Assembly: GCA_030063045.1 (NCBI GenBank)
Contig: JAQSEB010000035.1
Span: 620,001-684,000, forward strand
Source: Pratylenchus scribneri
Taxonomy: Eukaryota; Nematoda; Chromadorea; Rhabditida; Pratylenchidae
Reading direction: 5' to 3'
DNA: 64,000 nt
In this document: piece after piece, positions 48,701-56,207 of the stretch
How positions within the stretch are numbered: the first letter of the stretch is position 1
Layout of the letters: each line of letters begins with the position of its first letter
Notes under the pieces: model-generated
The model's database searches: none
The model's input: the letters and a program-made list of their open reading frames with translations, nothing else
Told to the model about the DNA's origin: nothing
Position numbers and translations under genes: made by a program

Positions 48701-51700
48701 ATGTTCATCCAAGCCAAAGGTTAACACCCACATCATTGTGATCAGCTTGAAAATTGACACATAACGAATTCGGCATTGCACCACCTCATTGAGTTTATCC
48801 CAATTGTCCGGAACCATTTCCAAAAGATTGCCAAACCATATTGGCTCGCATTCTTCATGATCGCATTCAGCCAAAAGTTCCCAATTTTCCAGTTGAACTC
48901 GAGCCGAAGAAACATTATTCCCCGATAGGGACGTTTCTTGGTCTTCGATCATTTGGGACGTGTCTTGATTTTCGGCCATTGGTTCTGAAATAATCAAGTT
49001 TACATCCTCCGATAGAGGTGTTTGATCATTTTCATTAATTCTATCGATTTTCTCCGATAGAGAGTTTTGTTCTTGTTCAATTATCTTTGATTTCACCTCT
49101 AAAGGATATAATTTGTTTATTGGCCTATTGATTTGTCCCCATTTCTTTCCATCCCAGACTCTGACTACGGCTGATCGCACTTTGCCATCCGAACTCATTC
49201 TAAATTCAGTCACAACTCCCATTCTCCATCGACTTCGGGGCAAATTCTCTTCATCCACTAGGATGACCTCTCCCAACTCCAAAATTTTTTGTCCTTTCTT
49301 CTCCCCGAATTTTTGAGAGTCTCTGAGAGCTAATAGGTAGTCGGTTCTCCAAATATTCCATATTTTATCAGACAATTCAGATAAAATCCGAAAACGGTTT
49401 TCCAGATTTTCTTTTGTTGGATTCATGGGTAATTCCAATTCCAAAACTCCTTCCCGATAGGAAGCTGTTTGGTAAGGAATAAGAAAATCAATCGGTCTTA
49501 ATGGTCTTATTGTGTCACTTTCTCCCATATAAGTCAATGGCCTTGAATTGACAATGCGTTCAATTTCAATCAAAATTGTTTGTAATTCACTTTTCTTCAC
49601 TAATGTCTTTCCAAGCACACGCTTCAATGGCTTTTTGGTCAGATCAATCATCTTTTCGTACATTCCCCCAGCCCACGGTGCTCGATCAGTTATGAACTGC
49701 CATCGAATTCCATTTTCACTAGTGAAATTGCGAACTTCCTTGTCTGTGAACACTTTATTCCAATCACTTTGATCTTTTGACCACAATCGCTTGATTATGC
49801 GAGAAGCAAGTTTGAATTGTAGTGCATTGTCTGAAATGATAATTTCTGGTTCCATTCTTCGTCCAATGAACCTTTTGAAGGCCAAAAGAAATTCACTTGC
49901 TGTACAATCTTCTACTAATTCAATGTGAATAGCACGGGTCGTCGCACAAGTGAATAGGCATCCCCACACTTTCTGATTTTTATCACTTTCTTTAACAATC
50001 ATGGGACCAAAATAGTCAAGTCCAATAAATTGGAACGGCCTTTTACCTAGCACCCGATAGGTAGGTAAAGGAGGCATTTTTGGCAAAGCATAAGCTTTTG
50101 TTTTATGCTTAATGCAAACATAACATTTTGTCAATAAATTTCGATTGAGCACATCAAAGACTGTTCTTCTCGCTTGTGGAATATAAAATCTTTGTCTTAA
50201 TTCGGCTAACACTGTCGATATTCCCGCATGGTATAATTTCCAATGATAGTATTTGATAAACAGCTTAGTCAAAGGTGAGTTTTTAGGCAGATAAATCGGA
50301 ATTTTTGCTTCCATTGTTAAATCACTTTTGGTGAGTCGGCTTTGGCAAATCAATAATCCTACTTCATTATATTCGAATTGTTTCTCTCGAAAGAGATTAG
50401 CTTCGGGTGGAAAAAGTTGTTGGGCTTCTCTAATTAAGAGAATTTCCGCTTTTGCCATCTGTTCTGCTGTCACCTGTTCCAATTTTTCAATCAGCTTATT
50501 TAATTCGTCCTCATTTTTAGGCAATTTGTTGGTTTTCTGTTTGCCTTCTTTGCATTTATCCGTAAACATCTGCACGTAGCTCACAATTCTTTTCAATTTT
50601 GATAAACTGTTGTATCTGCTCCAGTCTTGAACTAAACATTCATCTTCCTTTATTTGTTTGATGTTAATATTCAGAATTGTGTCATATTTTTCCATGGTCA
50701 TTTCTTCTTCATGCCATTTTTCTGAATTAAATTCCGATAGAATTTCAGAATTCTCATCATTCATCCACAATGGGCCATGAAACCAGTAAGGATGATTCAT
50801 CAGTTCAATTGCTGTGCAACCTCTTGATGCGATGTCACTTGGATTCAATTCTCCTTTAACATGCTTCACTTCAAAAGGTCGAATGACATTCAATCTGTTT
50901 TGAATGAATCTTTCATGTCTTTTGTGACTGTTGAGCCAATCAATTGCATCTTTTGAATCTGTCCATAACTGTATTTTCTTCACTTCAATTTCCGATTTCA
51001 ATTCTTTTTGAACGTGTATTGCTAATTTTACGGCTAATTTAAGTGCATGCAGTTCCATTTTTGGGATTGTATTTTGCTTTTCCGGTAGATTTATGGGCCT
51101 AACTAGACTTTTTCCTTGAAGAAAGGCAAACTGAACGCTTTTATCCTCAAATTCAGCTCTCAGATAAACAACAATCCCAAAGGCATACCCTGAGGCATCT
51201 GCAAAAACTTCAAGCGACAGTTGCTTTGACCCCGATAGGGTTCTTGAGAACAACCTTCTTGGAAACGTGAATTTTACTTCTTTCCAATCTTCCATGCATT
51301 TTATCCAAGCTTTTTGAATGTCTTCTGGTACCGGATTGTCCCAATTCAAGTCCAATTTCCATACACTTTGAATAATTCTCTTGGCTGAAAGCAACGATGG
51401 ACTTGTTAGACCTAGAGTGTCAAAAACTGATGCCGTTTGAGAAAGCATTGTCCTTTTTGTGCATTTGCTTCCTTCTTTCCATTCCGGTAATGGAATGGTA
51501 ATTGTGTCTTCCTTTGGGTCCCATCTTATTCCCAGAATTTTCCTTCCTTCCATCTTTGCTCTATCTTCTTCAGGAATTTTCTCATAAGCTTCGAGATGGT
51601 TCACGCAGAATCCTCGTAGATTCATCATTGCTGTCTTGAATATATCTTTCATTTCATTGCAAACTGGGATAATTCTGTCTTCATTTTCTTCTCCCTGTGT

Positions 51701-54700
51701 TATGTCATCAACATAAATGTTATTTTTGATCTGCTTTGCTAATTCTGATCCGTGTTGATCCAAATGCAGGCTCAGAATGGTATTCAAGCAGGCTGGACTA
51801 CTGATCAGTCCAAAAGGCATTCCCTTAAATCGATACACCACGATAGGTGACTGATCATCTAAAGGGTTATCTTTCCACAAAAATCGTAATGCATCTCGAT
51901 CTTCTTCTTTAATCCGAATTTGTAAAAATGCTTTTTCAATGTCTGCACAAATAAGGTATTTAGGTAAACGACTTCGAAGTTGAATTCCTGAAATGTCATT
52001 CATTTGAGTAGGTCCTTTTTCCAAGCATTGATTAATCGAAAGTCCATTCTTATCCTTTGCACTTGCATCTGAGACATTTCTGACTTTCGTGGTTTCTTTA
52101 TCTTCTCTAATCACTGGTTGATGTGGAATGTAATGCAAAACTCCCTGCCAATGTTTCCAGTCTATCACTTTTTCGATTATGTCTAGCTTCAATTGTTCTT
52201 TGAATATCTCATCAATCTTCAGGATTAATTCTGGTTTTTGCTTCATATGTTTTAAATTTGAGAGCAGTCTTCCATAAGCCAGACCATAATTGGGTAAAAG
52301 TGCATTCGCTCGATCATTGTAGGGCAAAGAAATTGCATATCTTCCTTCCTCATCTCTTTGAATATTGAGCTGCTTAATCCAAATGTCTTCATCATTAATT
52401 TCGACATCTTTTAGACCCATTTCCTCATTCGAAAACCATAAATTCTCGATTTGTTTCAGTTTTTCACCCGATAGGTTAATCTTTAATTCTTCTTGCTCAT
52501 CCATATCTAGAACATTAGCCATAATAGTAATTCCAATTTGCTCAATTTGTCTTCCCTTTGTTTTGGTTTGGCCTTTTCCGCTGATAAATGGTCCCACTTT
52601 TGAGTCAGAAATCCAAAACCCGCTTGGGAGTTGATACCGATCAACGATTTCGAACATTCTTATCTGGTCAATTCCAATCAATATATCAGTTTTGACTATG
52701 TCTTTAGGGATAAGCAATTCATCTTCATTTAATTCAGATTCCACGATAGGAATATACGTGACTGGTTTAATAATTTTTTCCATGCGAGTGCCTTCGACTA
52801 GCATTGGTCCAAATTTAGTCATAACTCCAAATTGAGTATCATTTGTGTGAACATTTCCCAAATCACATTCCATAAAACCCGATAGGTTTAAGTGAATGGA
52901 TTCCAATTTGGATAAATTAAGACTTTTGGCTAAGTCTTCCCTAATAAATGAACGTTGGCTTCCATTATCGAAGACTATATAAGCTTCTTTTGTCTTTGTT
53001 GGACGCTTCGGATTGAATATTTTGACTTTAGCACATTGCAAAATTCTTTGCATCTTTTGTTTGGGTTTCAAAGCCACAAATGAAGTTGTAACCTGTTCTT
53101 CTTTTTCTTCTTCTTCTTCTTCTTCTGGTTGCTCTTCTGGTTTTTCTTCTTCTTCGCTATCATATTGATCAACATATTCTTCTTCGTCCGCTTTTTCTTC
53201 TTTCTCTTCTTCTTCACTTTCATACCCATCAAAAACTGTGGAGATAGTTTCCTTTTCAGTTTTGAATTTAGATGGGCAAAGTGGGCTAATATGATTACTT
53301 CCTTTGCACCAGAAGCATGGTCTAAAGACTTTCACGCATTGCCACGATTTGTGGTCATTCCTAAAACATCTTGCACACAACTTCATCTTTTTTGCTTGTT
53401 CTAATCTTGCTCTTATATTCGGATGCTTCCGGCATTCAGCTGTCGAATGATTTCCACCTTCGCATAGGACACAATATTTGTCCCTTTTTCTTCCAACGAA
53501 ATTCCCTTTGTTCTCATTTGCGCTTGTAACTTTCTTTTCAAATGGTTTTCCCACTGCCGCAAATGCCATTGTTTGATCTCCCGATAGGAGTTTAGGCTCT
53601 TTGCGATGACTCTTTTCTGCTGGATTTTCTTTTCGTATGATTGAATGTTTTTGACGGTAAATTTGTTCCACTTCTGATTCATCCTGAATCACTATATTCA
53701 GAGCTTTTCGAAATTTCTTAGTATCCCACTTTTGATCAGCTGGAGTTAACTTTTTGAGTTCCATAATTTTCCTTAATGTCGGTTTTGACACCTTATTTTG
53801 CAGAGCAATGAGCACTTGAGGGTTGTTCACATCTTCTTTGTAGCATTCGAGCTGTCTCATAATCTTTTCTGCCTCGATTTGTAACTTGACATCTTCAGCA
53901 AAGGTTGTTGATGGTTTCAAATTGGCCAAGTCCATATGCAGCTGCTGAATGTTTGCTTCATTGTTCCCATATTTCTTTTGAAGAATTTCCACAGCAATCA
54001 TATAATTCTTATCAATATTCGACAATCCATAGATCAAGTCTTTCGGTTCACCCTCGACAAGGGTCTTGAGATAGATAAGCTTTCTAGCCGACGATAGGCT
54101 ATTATCTTTATGGATTCCAACATGATACTGATCCCAAAATTCAGCCCAGTCTCTCCCTCCTTTGAATGTCTGAAGCTTAATAGGCGGCAGATTTATTCCT
54201 CCTTTCTTGCTGGATCCTTGCGCAGCAAAATCGGGATCATCAGCTGGTGCCGCTGATCGTCGACTGAGATTTTCGAATGCTCTGGCCATTTTTTCCATTG
54301 CTTTCTTATTTGCCTCAAACATTTCATTTTGTTGACCTTGCGTTGAATCATTATCCAGGCCTGAAGCTGTTCTGTTTTGGTTTCTGTCATATTCTTGAAT
54401 GTTAACTCTCCATTGTGCTGATTCTTTTTTCAAATCTCTGATTTTCTTATGCAACGTTCTTAGATTAGGTGCATTCTCCTCCAAAAAGGTGTTCATTTCC
54501 GTGTCTGCTAGCGCACGATTCGCTTCACTTTGTTTCGATAAATAGCCCATCCAATCCTTTCTTGAACCCTCATATTCTTGCAAGTACATTTCTAGATCTT
54601 GAAGCACTAATTCTGCCCTTTCCCATTCCGTTTTGGTCGCTCTAGGGTCATTTTCGAGGTCCTGATAAGTAAGATTTGGTATTGGGCTCTCTAATATTTC

Positions 54701-54751
54701 AATGACCAGTACTTTTAAGAGTTTGATCCTTTCTTTTATTACAGTTACCAT
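43682..54751 (-). CDS. BEL/Pao polyprotein: Gag-PR-RT-RH-IN + SGNH-like + NADAR + TUTase + Env
   Basis: From ATG 54751, about 3,690 residues with no stop (the frame is open 6 codons further up). Approximate residues: 1-180 coiled coil; 190-350 DUF1759 gag core; 420-490 three CX2CX4HX4C zinc knuckles; acidic linker; 594 protease DNGS; RT with YVDD at about 1013; RNase H FADAS at 1182 and TDSKDA at 1266; integrase HHCC 1504-1546, then catalytic D (GLDYFGP) 1577, D (ISDNALQFK) 1642, E (GGMYEK) 1697; DUF5641 tail to about 1890; SGNH-like about 2145-2285; NADAR 2441-2610; nucleotidyltransferase 2701-2931; envelope-like region from about 3018, with a furin-type RPKR near 3365. Processing of the accessory part is unknown: the protease may cut it, or subgenomic splicing may express Env. 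The linkers around residues 1890-2050, 2310-2440 and 2615-2700 are repetitive and rich in LSG motifs. Confidence 0.9.
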   Translation of the reverse strand: MVTVIKERIKLLKVLVIEILESPIPNLTYQDLENDPRATKTEWERAELVLQDLEMYLQEYEGSRKDWMGYLSKQSEANRALADTEMNTFLEENAPNLRTLHKKIRDLKKESAQWRVNIQEYDRNQNRTASGLDNDSTQGQQNEMFEANKKAMEKMARAFENLSRRSAAPADDPDFAAQGSSKKGGINLPPIKLQTFKGGRDWAEFWDQYHVGIHKDNSLSSARKLIYLKTLVEGEPKDLIYGLSNIDKNYMIAVEILQKKYGNNEANIQQLHMDLANLKPSTTFAEDVKLQIEAEKIMRQLECYKEDVNNPQVLIALQNKVSKPTLRKIMELKKLTPADQKWDTKKFRKALNIVIQDESEVEQIYRQKHSIIRKENPAEKSHRKEPKLLSGDQTMAFAAVGKPFEKKVTSANENKGNFVGRKRDKYCVLCEGGNHSTAECRKHPNIRARLEQAKKMKLCARCFRNDHKSWQCVKVFRPCFWCKGSNHISPLCPSKFKTEKETISTVFDGYESEEEEKEEKADEEEYVDQYDSEEEEKPEEQPEEEEEEEKEEQVTTSFVALKPKQKMQRILQCAKVKIFNPKRPTKTKEAYIVFDNGSQRSFIREDLAKSLNLSKLESIHLNLSGFMECDLGNVHTNDTQFGVMTKFGPMLVEGTRMEKIIKPVTYIPIVESELNEDELLIPKDIVKTDILIGIDQIRMFEIVDRYQLPSGFWISDSKVGPFISGKGQTKTKGRQIEQIGITIMANVLDMDEQEELKINLSGEKLKQIENLWFSNEEMGLKDVEINDEDIWIKQLNIQRDEEGRYAISLPYNDRANALLPNYGLAYGRLLSNLKHMKQKPELILKIDEIFKEQLKLDIIEKVIDWKHWQGVLHYIPHQPVIREDKETTKVRNVSDASAKDKNGLSINQCLEKGPTQMNDISGIQLRSRLPKYLICADIEKAFLQIRIKEEDRDALRFLWKDNPLDDQSPIVVYRFKGMPFGLISSPACLNTILSLHLDQHGSELAKQIKNNIYVDDITQGEENEDRIIPVCNEMKDIFKTAMMNLRGFCVNHLEAYEKIPEEDRAKMEGRKILGIRWDPKEDTITIPLPEWKEGSKCTKRTMLSQTASVFDTLGLTSPSLLSAKRIIQSVWKLDLNWDNPVPEDIQKAWIKCMEDWKEVKFTFPRRLFSRTLSGSKQLSLEVFADASGYAFGIVVYLRAEFEDKSVQFAFLQGKSLVRPINLPEKQNTIPKMELHALKLAVKLAIHVQKELKSEIEVKKIQLWTDSKDAIDWLNSHKRHERFIQNRLNVIRPFEVKHVKGELNPSDIASRGCTAIELMNHPYWFHGPLWMNDENSEILSEFNSEKWHEEEMTMEKYDTILNINIKQIKEDECLVQDWSRYNSLSKLKRIVSYVQMFTDKCKEGKQKTNKLPKNEDELNKLIEKLEQVTAEQMAKAEILLIREAQQLFPPEANLFREKQFEYNEVGLLICQSRLTKSDLTMEAKIPIYLPKNSPLTKLFIKYYHWKLYHAGISTVLAELRQRFYIPQARRTVFDVLNRNLLTKCYVCIKHKTKAYALPKMPPLPTYRVLGKRPFQFIGLDYFGPMIVKESDKNQKVWGCLFTCATTRAIHIELVEDCTASEFLLAFKRFIGRRMEPEIIISDNALQFKLASRIIKRLWSKDQSDWNKVFTDKEVRNFTSENGIRWQFITDRAPWAGGMYEKMIDLTKKPLKRVLGKTLVKKSELQTILIEIERIVNSRPLTYMGESDTIRPLRPIDFLIPYQTASYREGVLELELPMNPTKENLENRFRILSELSDKIWNIWRTDYLLALRDSQKFGEKKGQKILELGEVILVDEENLPRSRWRMGVVTEFRMSSDGKVRSAVVRVWDGKKWGQINRPINKLYPLEVKSKIIEQEQNSLSEKIDRINENDQTPLSEDVNLIISEPMAENQDTSQMIEDQETSLSGNNVSSARVQLENWELLAECDHEECEPIWFGNLLEMVPDNWDKLNEVVQCRIRYVSIFKLITMMWVLTFGLDEHQMYELLGNISNTNGIHLCMECVKFKEGMRKGKGRILNTKPNASMMKNHKIKGKVDGLKFTRTILKDIFKLWMNKCKVAERQLHLKPWGFVTMEVVNDEWELAREWADTITMQRIPLNYALTPDLAHSNVVFIGDELSVLMGQAFGKCYMWQPSNIDDIVQEFSDKLFLTREVDHVILYFGKYTLERGQPNRIIGIWDQMRTVWLERGIVGVFIMPPTNKRELKAKIDDNFNLFVETRSTDSIRVLNPNYTSREAIPSDEDLAMIIQQLEYWNISNEEKPLTWQERKGNFEATGPCRMSGRSSEMEALHLSGVNEPGSSGTSRQSNRSGEETLLLSGVNEPHYSEAQHLSDEPCSSNNMDQLQCSEGFVQRLANFANQCSIREDLHPMLRPRKRIEPPSPDFHRKKARDDSPNPPPVDPITDDEEDYGGPVKPFFGCHSFLSNMFEASFELDGRRYISSEHAYQYAKAMYFGYTKTAADIIRYGSPFTAKRLAKGYRLNEQYKKRLEPGSRPYIRNEWRNHCIMVMRKIAAAKFEQNPQLAEMLLRTKPKILAEMTETDDFWGTGIAIGHRDEQHRERWPGQNLMGQILMEVRNNLQLNQGSSLSGINNPPDNAGSSLSGNSNPQINAGSSLSGSNDRKENEEKATQSNILVEINYNDDELDYDEEDWSDRNWQGNIEFSDLLQRLKIQFDNFNKLTDEMWEFYATNVQSRESYERKMRVVDDIQRKVGALGTVTLFGSSRSHIGKDNSDLDMCIIPPGRHVKVDEVENANKYQKEMLFVVRRLPFKGYSSQVHGGRVPVLRLVGHNMQIDITYGNSTGLRNTTWLNHLCSHEARLAPLLFSIKEWAKFHRINDASRHSFSSWTWILLTIFALQHTDPPVFPPLSEDMDKLEKSRNNSSIAELIMHFFGFWNKHPLEKDSVSVREGNWIPKKRQTYIVEVEEPLKPEVNTTACIESSQQLRSITKAIEETKVKLFEESEEPSLERIGINYKAKGTQSYRGFNVTYLLGILALFLLFFNVTTATEIQGNQQLHSKSIYSDPIGDIRFVSWMNKIYWRKLTMILLPWILQLALSHHGRFDVLWRLMAIVLFSRISMAQQLMICDPEVNRFYYRLPDVINEACKSTPSRHQASILSIFKPNNEWVELDANLCRKVDQKLKYWENLITENRSNITQKFLTISKEECQQMEKQGRCEFGNLSGSPTAQTFNLFEPPVEYSYFRTKYARTENCFSTPTKILFNPFSGELNHPLVEMKGCELEDEFCAMKDNQVLIWKKKQQFKTCQWIKWEKANGTLDEDVWTRSDGQFALSFRTINNEDKLIEDCGTSLVLTDQHYAIHKRSYDRMRAIQEVRNRPKRDLSGSGTVRSEQLAAVTTMSAYLTNQRDRAMFFNLLCQNRNDFRQQDATSTLRFLLNSTNLQARWVGKEIAEVWPCTPVDDFNFTKIDEKGECFHKLPVNASFGGKIVQGFVESESMILVETSKKGPCSIFGKQAIMKEGKLILVDQTTGTKEEVDEKSIQQLKLQHNLGIPEFKPDIFTNLVVTNESNFGIFLRYFKTFRVGRIMQKHITPEENEWNTQHGDYIPIGDFSITGFLKNVDWEKFLMRAWITFSIGRFLKMHGLPWLIRRGINQPGVLNNLFNLIQPILERQMREGIGPINMQWGMNRQLGMNGNGVRNGM
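45960..46650 (-). other. Gld-2/Cid1-type nucleotidyltransferase (TUTase/poly(A) polymerase) domain
   Basis: Pol-beta-type motif LFGSSRSHIGKDNSDLD supplies the GS and the DxD pair, and LVGHNMQIDITYGN the third Asp. Then come GLRNTTWLNHL and a PAP-associated helical part, RLAPLLFSIKEWAKFHRIND ... SFSSWTWILLTIFALQ, with the LxxWAK and S(S/F)-Y/W-type helices of non-canonical poly(A)/U polymerases. All three catalytic aspartates are present. Such enzymes add U or A to RNA 3' ends. Confidence 0.88.
46798..46925 (-). repeat. Three tandem 42-bp coding repeats, each with a hairpin
   Basis: Between NADAR and nucleotidyltransferase; encodes three SSLSGxNxP-type units of 14 residues. Every unit contains one CGATA hairpin. 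Confidence 0.8.
46925..47430 (-). other. NADAR (YbiA-like) domain
   Basis: KPFFGCHSFLSNMFEASFEL (FxGxxxxLSN), RRYISSEHAYQYAKA (the conserved E-H-Q-K helix), a W-x-(6)-M-x-KxxKF-type helix with Gln-Asn (AKFEQNPQLAEMLLRT), DDFWGTGI and GQNLMGQILMEVR follow the order of the family. NADAR proteins are ADP-ribose-related hydrolases; bacterial members remove ADP-ribose from guanine bases. All family landmarks are kept. Confidence 0.88.
47685..47830 (-). repeat. Tandem coding repeat with LLSGVNEP / HLSGVNEP units
   Basis: Two units of about 75 bp plus a degenerate one; in the Ser/Glu-rich linker before NADAR. Two hairpins have different stems (ACTCC and ACACC), each with its compensating partner. 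Confidence 0.75.
47890..48330 (-). other. SGNH-hydrolase-like segment
   Basis: VVFIGDELSVLMGQ resembles block I (GDS) with Asp-Glu-Leu-Ser in place of Asp-Ser. HVILYFGKYTLERGQ could be a block III equivalent, with a central GIWDQMRTVWLERGIVGVFI Rossmann-like strand-helix unit after it. The usual C-terminal DxxH is not seen, so the fold may be kept without esterase activity. Confidence 0.4.
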
Positions 54752-54769
54752 TTTCCCGAATTTAATCAA

Positions 54770-55199
54770 ATCGTTTTAATTCCCGATAGGAATAACGATA
54801 ATTGAACAAGAACTTTGTATGAGAAATATAAATTTAATTAAAACTCAAAAAACTTCCCGATAGGAAGCTAGATTATTCTCAATTTACAAAATTTATTGCC
54901 TTTTGTCCGATAGACTGGCAAAAAATTTTTCAATTATTATTAGAAAATTTTATAAAATTTAAAAATTTATCCACCAGAAGTTGTTGATCCGGTGTTGATC
55001 AATGTCCTTTTTGATCGGGCTCAAGGTCCCAAGGAGTCTGAGCCGTGCCTTGGGCTTTTCACAAGAGGGGATCGGACACCAAGTTTGCACCTTTTGATCG
55101 GGCACCCAGGTCCAAGGAGTCTGAGCTGAGCCTTGGCTTTTCACTGGTGGGGATCGATGCAAGATTGTGCAAGTTCGCAAATGCACAAGGGTCGCCAAA
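54770..55199 (-). other. 5' leader of the retroelement with a tandem duplication
   Basis: Two diverged copies of about 81 bp (55009-55090 and 55091-55170) share GATCGGGC, AGGTCC-AAGGAGTCTGAGC, CCTTGG-CTTTTCAC and GGGGATCG. Each can form a GGCTCA/TGAGCC-type stem. Three UAUCG hairpins lie between this and the ATG. A position this close to the primer-binding site suits a packaging or dimerisation signal. Confidence 0.6.
55184..55197 (-). promoter_or_regulatory. Putative tRNA primer-binding site
   Basis: In element sense TGGCGACCCTTGTG starts three bases after the 5' LTR end. TGG complements the CCA tail of a tRNA, and TGGCGACC-type sites are common in BEL/Pao elements. Which tRNA primes is not determined. 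Confidence 0.7.
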
Positions 55200-56207
55200 T
55201 AAGCAAAATGTGTTCCGATTTCGCTACGATCGAACACGAATTTGCCCAGTGGAAAATTACCCAAATAAAGTTGCCAAATTTTATTTTAGTAAATTCCAAT
55301 TGATTTGATTGATTGTTCACAAAATTTTATTTATATGAAAATCTCAAACTTGGGTAATTAAACCGAAATGGAAATACAAAATCGCGATATTAATTTAGAA
55401 GGCATTCAACATTAAAGCAAAAATAGTGTGGACAATTATAAATTTATATAAAATCAGTAAACCAAATTTCATCGTATTATCTACTAATTCACAAATTTAC
55501 CATTTAAATAATTTTCTAATAATTGTTTGGATTGCCCTAATGGCGTTTGAAAAAGAGTTAAATTCAAAATTATTAATAAGTAAAATTAAATTTGTGAATT
55601 AGTGATAAAGTGGTAAAATATATATTTTGATAAATTTCACCCTAAGGCAAATTCAATCTTTATTAATTCACTCAAACGTCCGATAGACGTATTCCTTATT
55701 TACCCAAATCAACATTAATTTGCCTTAGGGGAAACGTAAAAGTGGTTAAAATTGAAATTAAAACATAAAAAGTAATAAATTTCCCAGCCAGCTCCCTTTT
55801 CCTCACAATTTTCTCATATTCGCCCGATAGGCAATTTTGCTCAAAATGGTGGAATGACTGTTCAATTTTTCTCCCCACTTTTTTGCCCCCCTCAAGGTTA
55901 GAAAAATGGATGTTTTCTATTTGCGAGGGAAAATGTTGCCATTTTCCCTCTTCCAATCCCAAGGACAAAACTAATAAGGGGTGCTGATTGAATGGGATGG
56001 GGGCGGCTGGCTGGCTGGCGAGAAATTGTGTAAAAAAGGAAATGTGAACTTTGGTTGGAAGGGAAGTGGATGGGATTGATTGAATAAAAGAATTAAAATG
56101 AATAAAATTGAAATTAAATGGAAATTGAATGAATAAAAATATATTTAATTAAAATAAAATCAAAAATATCAAAATTAAATTTTTATTTTGGAGTTTTGCT
56201 CCAAACA
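55200..56207 (-). repeat. 5' LTR
   Basis: Copy of the 3' LTR; expected to hold the promoter and transcription start, but no core promoter element is obvious in the AT-rich sequence. Confidence 0.93.

Larger units (their letters stand above)
43085..54915 (-). repeat. Dispersed UAUCG-loop hairpins (about 28 in one LTR plus interior)
   Basis: On the plus strand each reads stem-CGATA-stem' (minus/RNA sense: loop UAUCG closed by C-G). Coordinates with stem length: 43085-43099 (5), 43231-43241 (3), 43958-43972 (5), 44633-44643 (3), 45577-45587 (3), 46045-46057 (4), 46801-46813 (4), 46843-46855 (4), 46884-46898 (5), 47691-47705 (5), 47766-47780 (5), 48286-48298 (4), 48919-48931 (4), 49006-49018 (4), 49051-49063 (4), 49450-49464 (5), 50052-50062 (3), 50729-50745 (6), 51229-51241 (4), 52466-52476 (3), 52875-52889 (5), 53578-53590 (4), 54779-54793 (5), 54853-54867 (5), 54905-54915 (3). 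Loop variants with one or two extra bases: 51836-51849, 52738-52753, 54085-54101. The LTR pair recurs at 55676-55690 and 55822-55832. Stems differ (ACTCC/GGAGT, ACACC/GGTGT, GAAC/GTTC, AAATTC/GAATTT, CTTCC/GGAAG) yet always pair. Confidence 0.9.
42609..56207 (-). mobile_element. BEL/Pao LTR retrotransposon, envelope-bearing, with accessory enzymes
   Basis: Two direct repeats of 1,008 bp (42609-43616, 55200-56207) bracket an 11.6-kb interior with one continuous frame on the minus strand. The order gag, protease, RT, RNase H, integrase with the DUF1759/DUF1758/Pao peptidase/DUF5641 style is that of BEL/Pao elements. A primer-binding site lies just inside the 5' (right) LTR. At 13.6 kb the element is long for BEL/Pao because of about 1,100 extra codons between integrase and envelope. 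I could not find a matching target duplication: the flanks read GATTC on the left and TCCTC on the right. LTR identity by eye and the open frame indicate a recent insertion. Confidence 0.93.
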
